DNA of 64,000 bases from Thermocoleostomius sinensis A174 (GTDB taxonomy: Bacteria > Cyanobacteriota > Cyanobacteriia > Elainellales > Elainellaceae). Under the pieces are notes generated by a model that ran no database searches, was not told where the DNA came from, and was given only the letters and a program-made list of their open reading frames with translations. Positions 63,523 to 64,000 of this stretch are shown here, one piece after another. The DNA is taken from positions 1,899,026 to 1,963,025 of the forward strand of contig NZ_CP113797.1 of NCBI RefSeq assembly GCF_026802175.1, in the 5' to 3' direction. Both the position numbers and the translations under genes were made by a program. Within the stretch, counting starts at the first letter, position 1. Every line of letters begins with the position of its first letter.

Positions 63523-64000
63523 TTATAGAATCAATTGACGAGCAATTTCTAGAAACCGTTCAACAATTGGAGAAACATCCGATCGTCGCCAAGCAATAGC
63601 AATTTCAGCTTTCGGTGTAGGCTCCTGTAGCGGTTTATAAATTACGCCTGTACGCTGCAAATTTTGTAGAGAAATTGGAACAATCGCTACCCCAATTTCA
63701 GCCGCCACTAAACTCACAATCGTCTGCATTTGAATGGCTTCCTGCACCACATTCGGACTAAAGCCAACCTGTTGACACAAACTAATGATTTGATCGTACA
63801 GTCCGGGAGCCAGCGGTCGAGGAAACAGCACAAAGGCTTCGTGAGCAAGCTGTTGGAGTGAGACATGATGCTGACATGCTAGCGGGTGCTGTTCTGGTAA
63901 AGCCACCACTAGTGATTCCTGCAAAATAGTGAATGCGGCAAAGGTTGGATCGTCCACTGGCGGACGGATCAATCCCACATCCAAGCGCCGATCGTGCAAC
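63523..64000 (-). CDS. LysR-type transcriptional regulator, 5' partial (substrate-binding domain)
   Basis: The C-terminal effector-binding domain of a LysR regulator, running off the right edge. Recognisable text: LDVGLIRPPVDDP (start of the type-2 periplasmic-binding fold), LVVALPEQHPLA, AHEAFVLFPRPLAPGLYDQI, IVSLVAAEIGVAIVP and the closing IAIAWRRSD. These match the BenM/CatM-like group that senses aromatic or related acids, but the ligand cannot be told. The DNA-binding helix-turn-helix lies outside the window; the first in-window codons are internal. It is complete at its C-terminus (stop at 63523). Confidence 0.88.
   Translation of the reverse strand, partial: LHDRRLDVGLIRPPVDDPTFAAFTILQESLVVALPEQHPLACQHHVSLQQLAHEAFVLFPRPLAPGLYDQIISLCQQVGFSPNVVQEAIQMQTIVSLVAAEIGVAIVPISLQNLQRTGVIYKPLQEPTPKAEIAIAWRRSDVSPIVERFLEIARQLIL

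Overview
The window is a piece of a cyanobacterial chromosome. The GCGATCGC octamer (HIP1) and its GATCGC/CGATCG core recur throughout. Several gene families are typical of or restricted to cyanobacteria (DUF3177, DUF3288, DUF3370, DUF4278, the RpaB response regulator, long hybrid PAS kinases). Intergenic gaps carry the G/C-rich hairpin repeats common in filamentous cyanobacteria. I cannot fix the genus. No rRNA, tRNA, CRISPR array, insertion sequence or prophage was recognised; the region reads as ordinary chromosome with one signalling-rich accessory stretch.

Layout. 1-6.3 kb: YvcK/CofD-like protein (cut by the left edge), DUF3177 membrane protein, a small conserved protein, glmM (amino-sugar synthesis), and a two-gene permease module (YraQ/ArsP-like plus TIGR03943/DUF1980). 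6.4-11.1 kb, minus strand: GltS-like transporter, an ABC-2 exporter pair and a membrane-anchored Clp-fold serine protease. 12.0-13.3 kb: pyrH-frr. 13.5-22.9 kb: NarL-type regulator, 2Fe-2S ferredoxin-like protein, a glycosyltransferase/WbaP pair for extracellular polysaccharide, fabH-plsX (lipid synthesis), rpaB and radA. 23-36 kb: periplasmic amidase, DUF4278, a DUF900 hydrolase, a GH13 glucan enzyme with an N-terminal CBM48-like module, a zinc-ribbon mini-protein, RMD1, MgtC, DUF3288, two uncharacterised proteins and ileS.

36-44 kb: a secreted serpin lipoprotein, then an iron-acquisition module (AraC regulator, AMIN-containing TonB-dependent receptor, siderophore-binding lipoprotein) headed by a near-perfect Fur-type palindrome, then an HtrA-type protease on the opposite strand.

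44.8-54.6 kb: the most distinctive part, four overlapping plus-strand genes forming what looks like one phosphorelay. They encode an OmpR-type regulator fused to an Hpt domain and two further receivers (one lacking its phospho-Asp), a 1692-residue histidine kinase with eight tandem PAS domains, a CheY-like receiver, and a second kinase with a single PAS domain. The two kinases share a 174-base identical block over the HisKA region inside otherwise diverged sequence, which suggests gene conversion.

54.7-64 kb: an LRAT-like NlpC/P60-fold protein, GlsB/YeaQ membrane protein, DUF3370, the glutathione-dependent formaldehyde detoxification pair (class III alcohol dehydrogenase and S-formylglutathione hydrolase), purS, a cysteine-desulfurase-like PLP enzyme, DedA, an uncharacterised membrane-anchored protein and a LysR regulator cut by the right edge. 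All functional statements rest on reading translated sequence and recalling families; no search was run.
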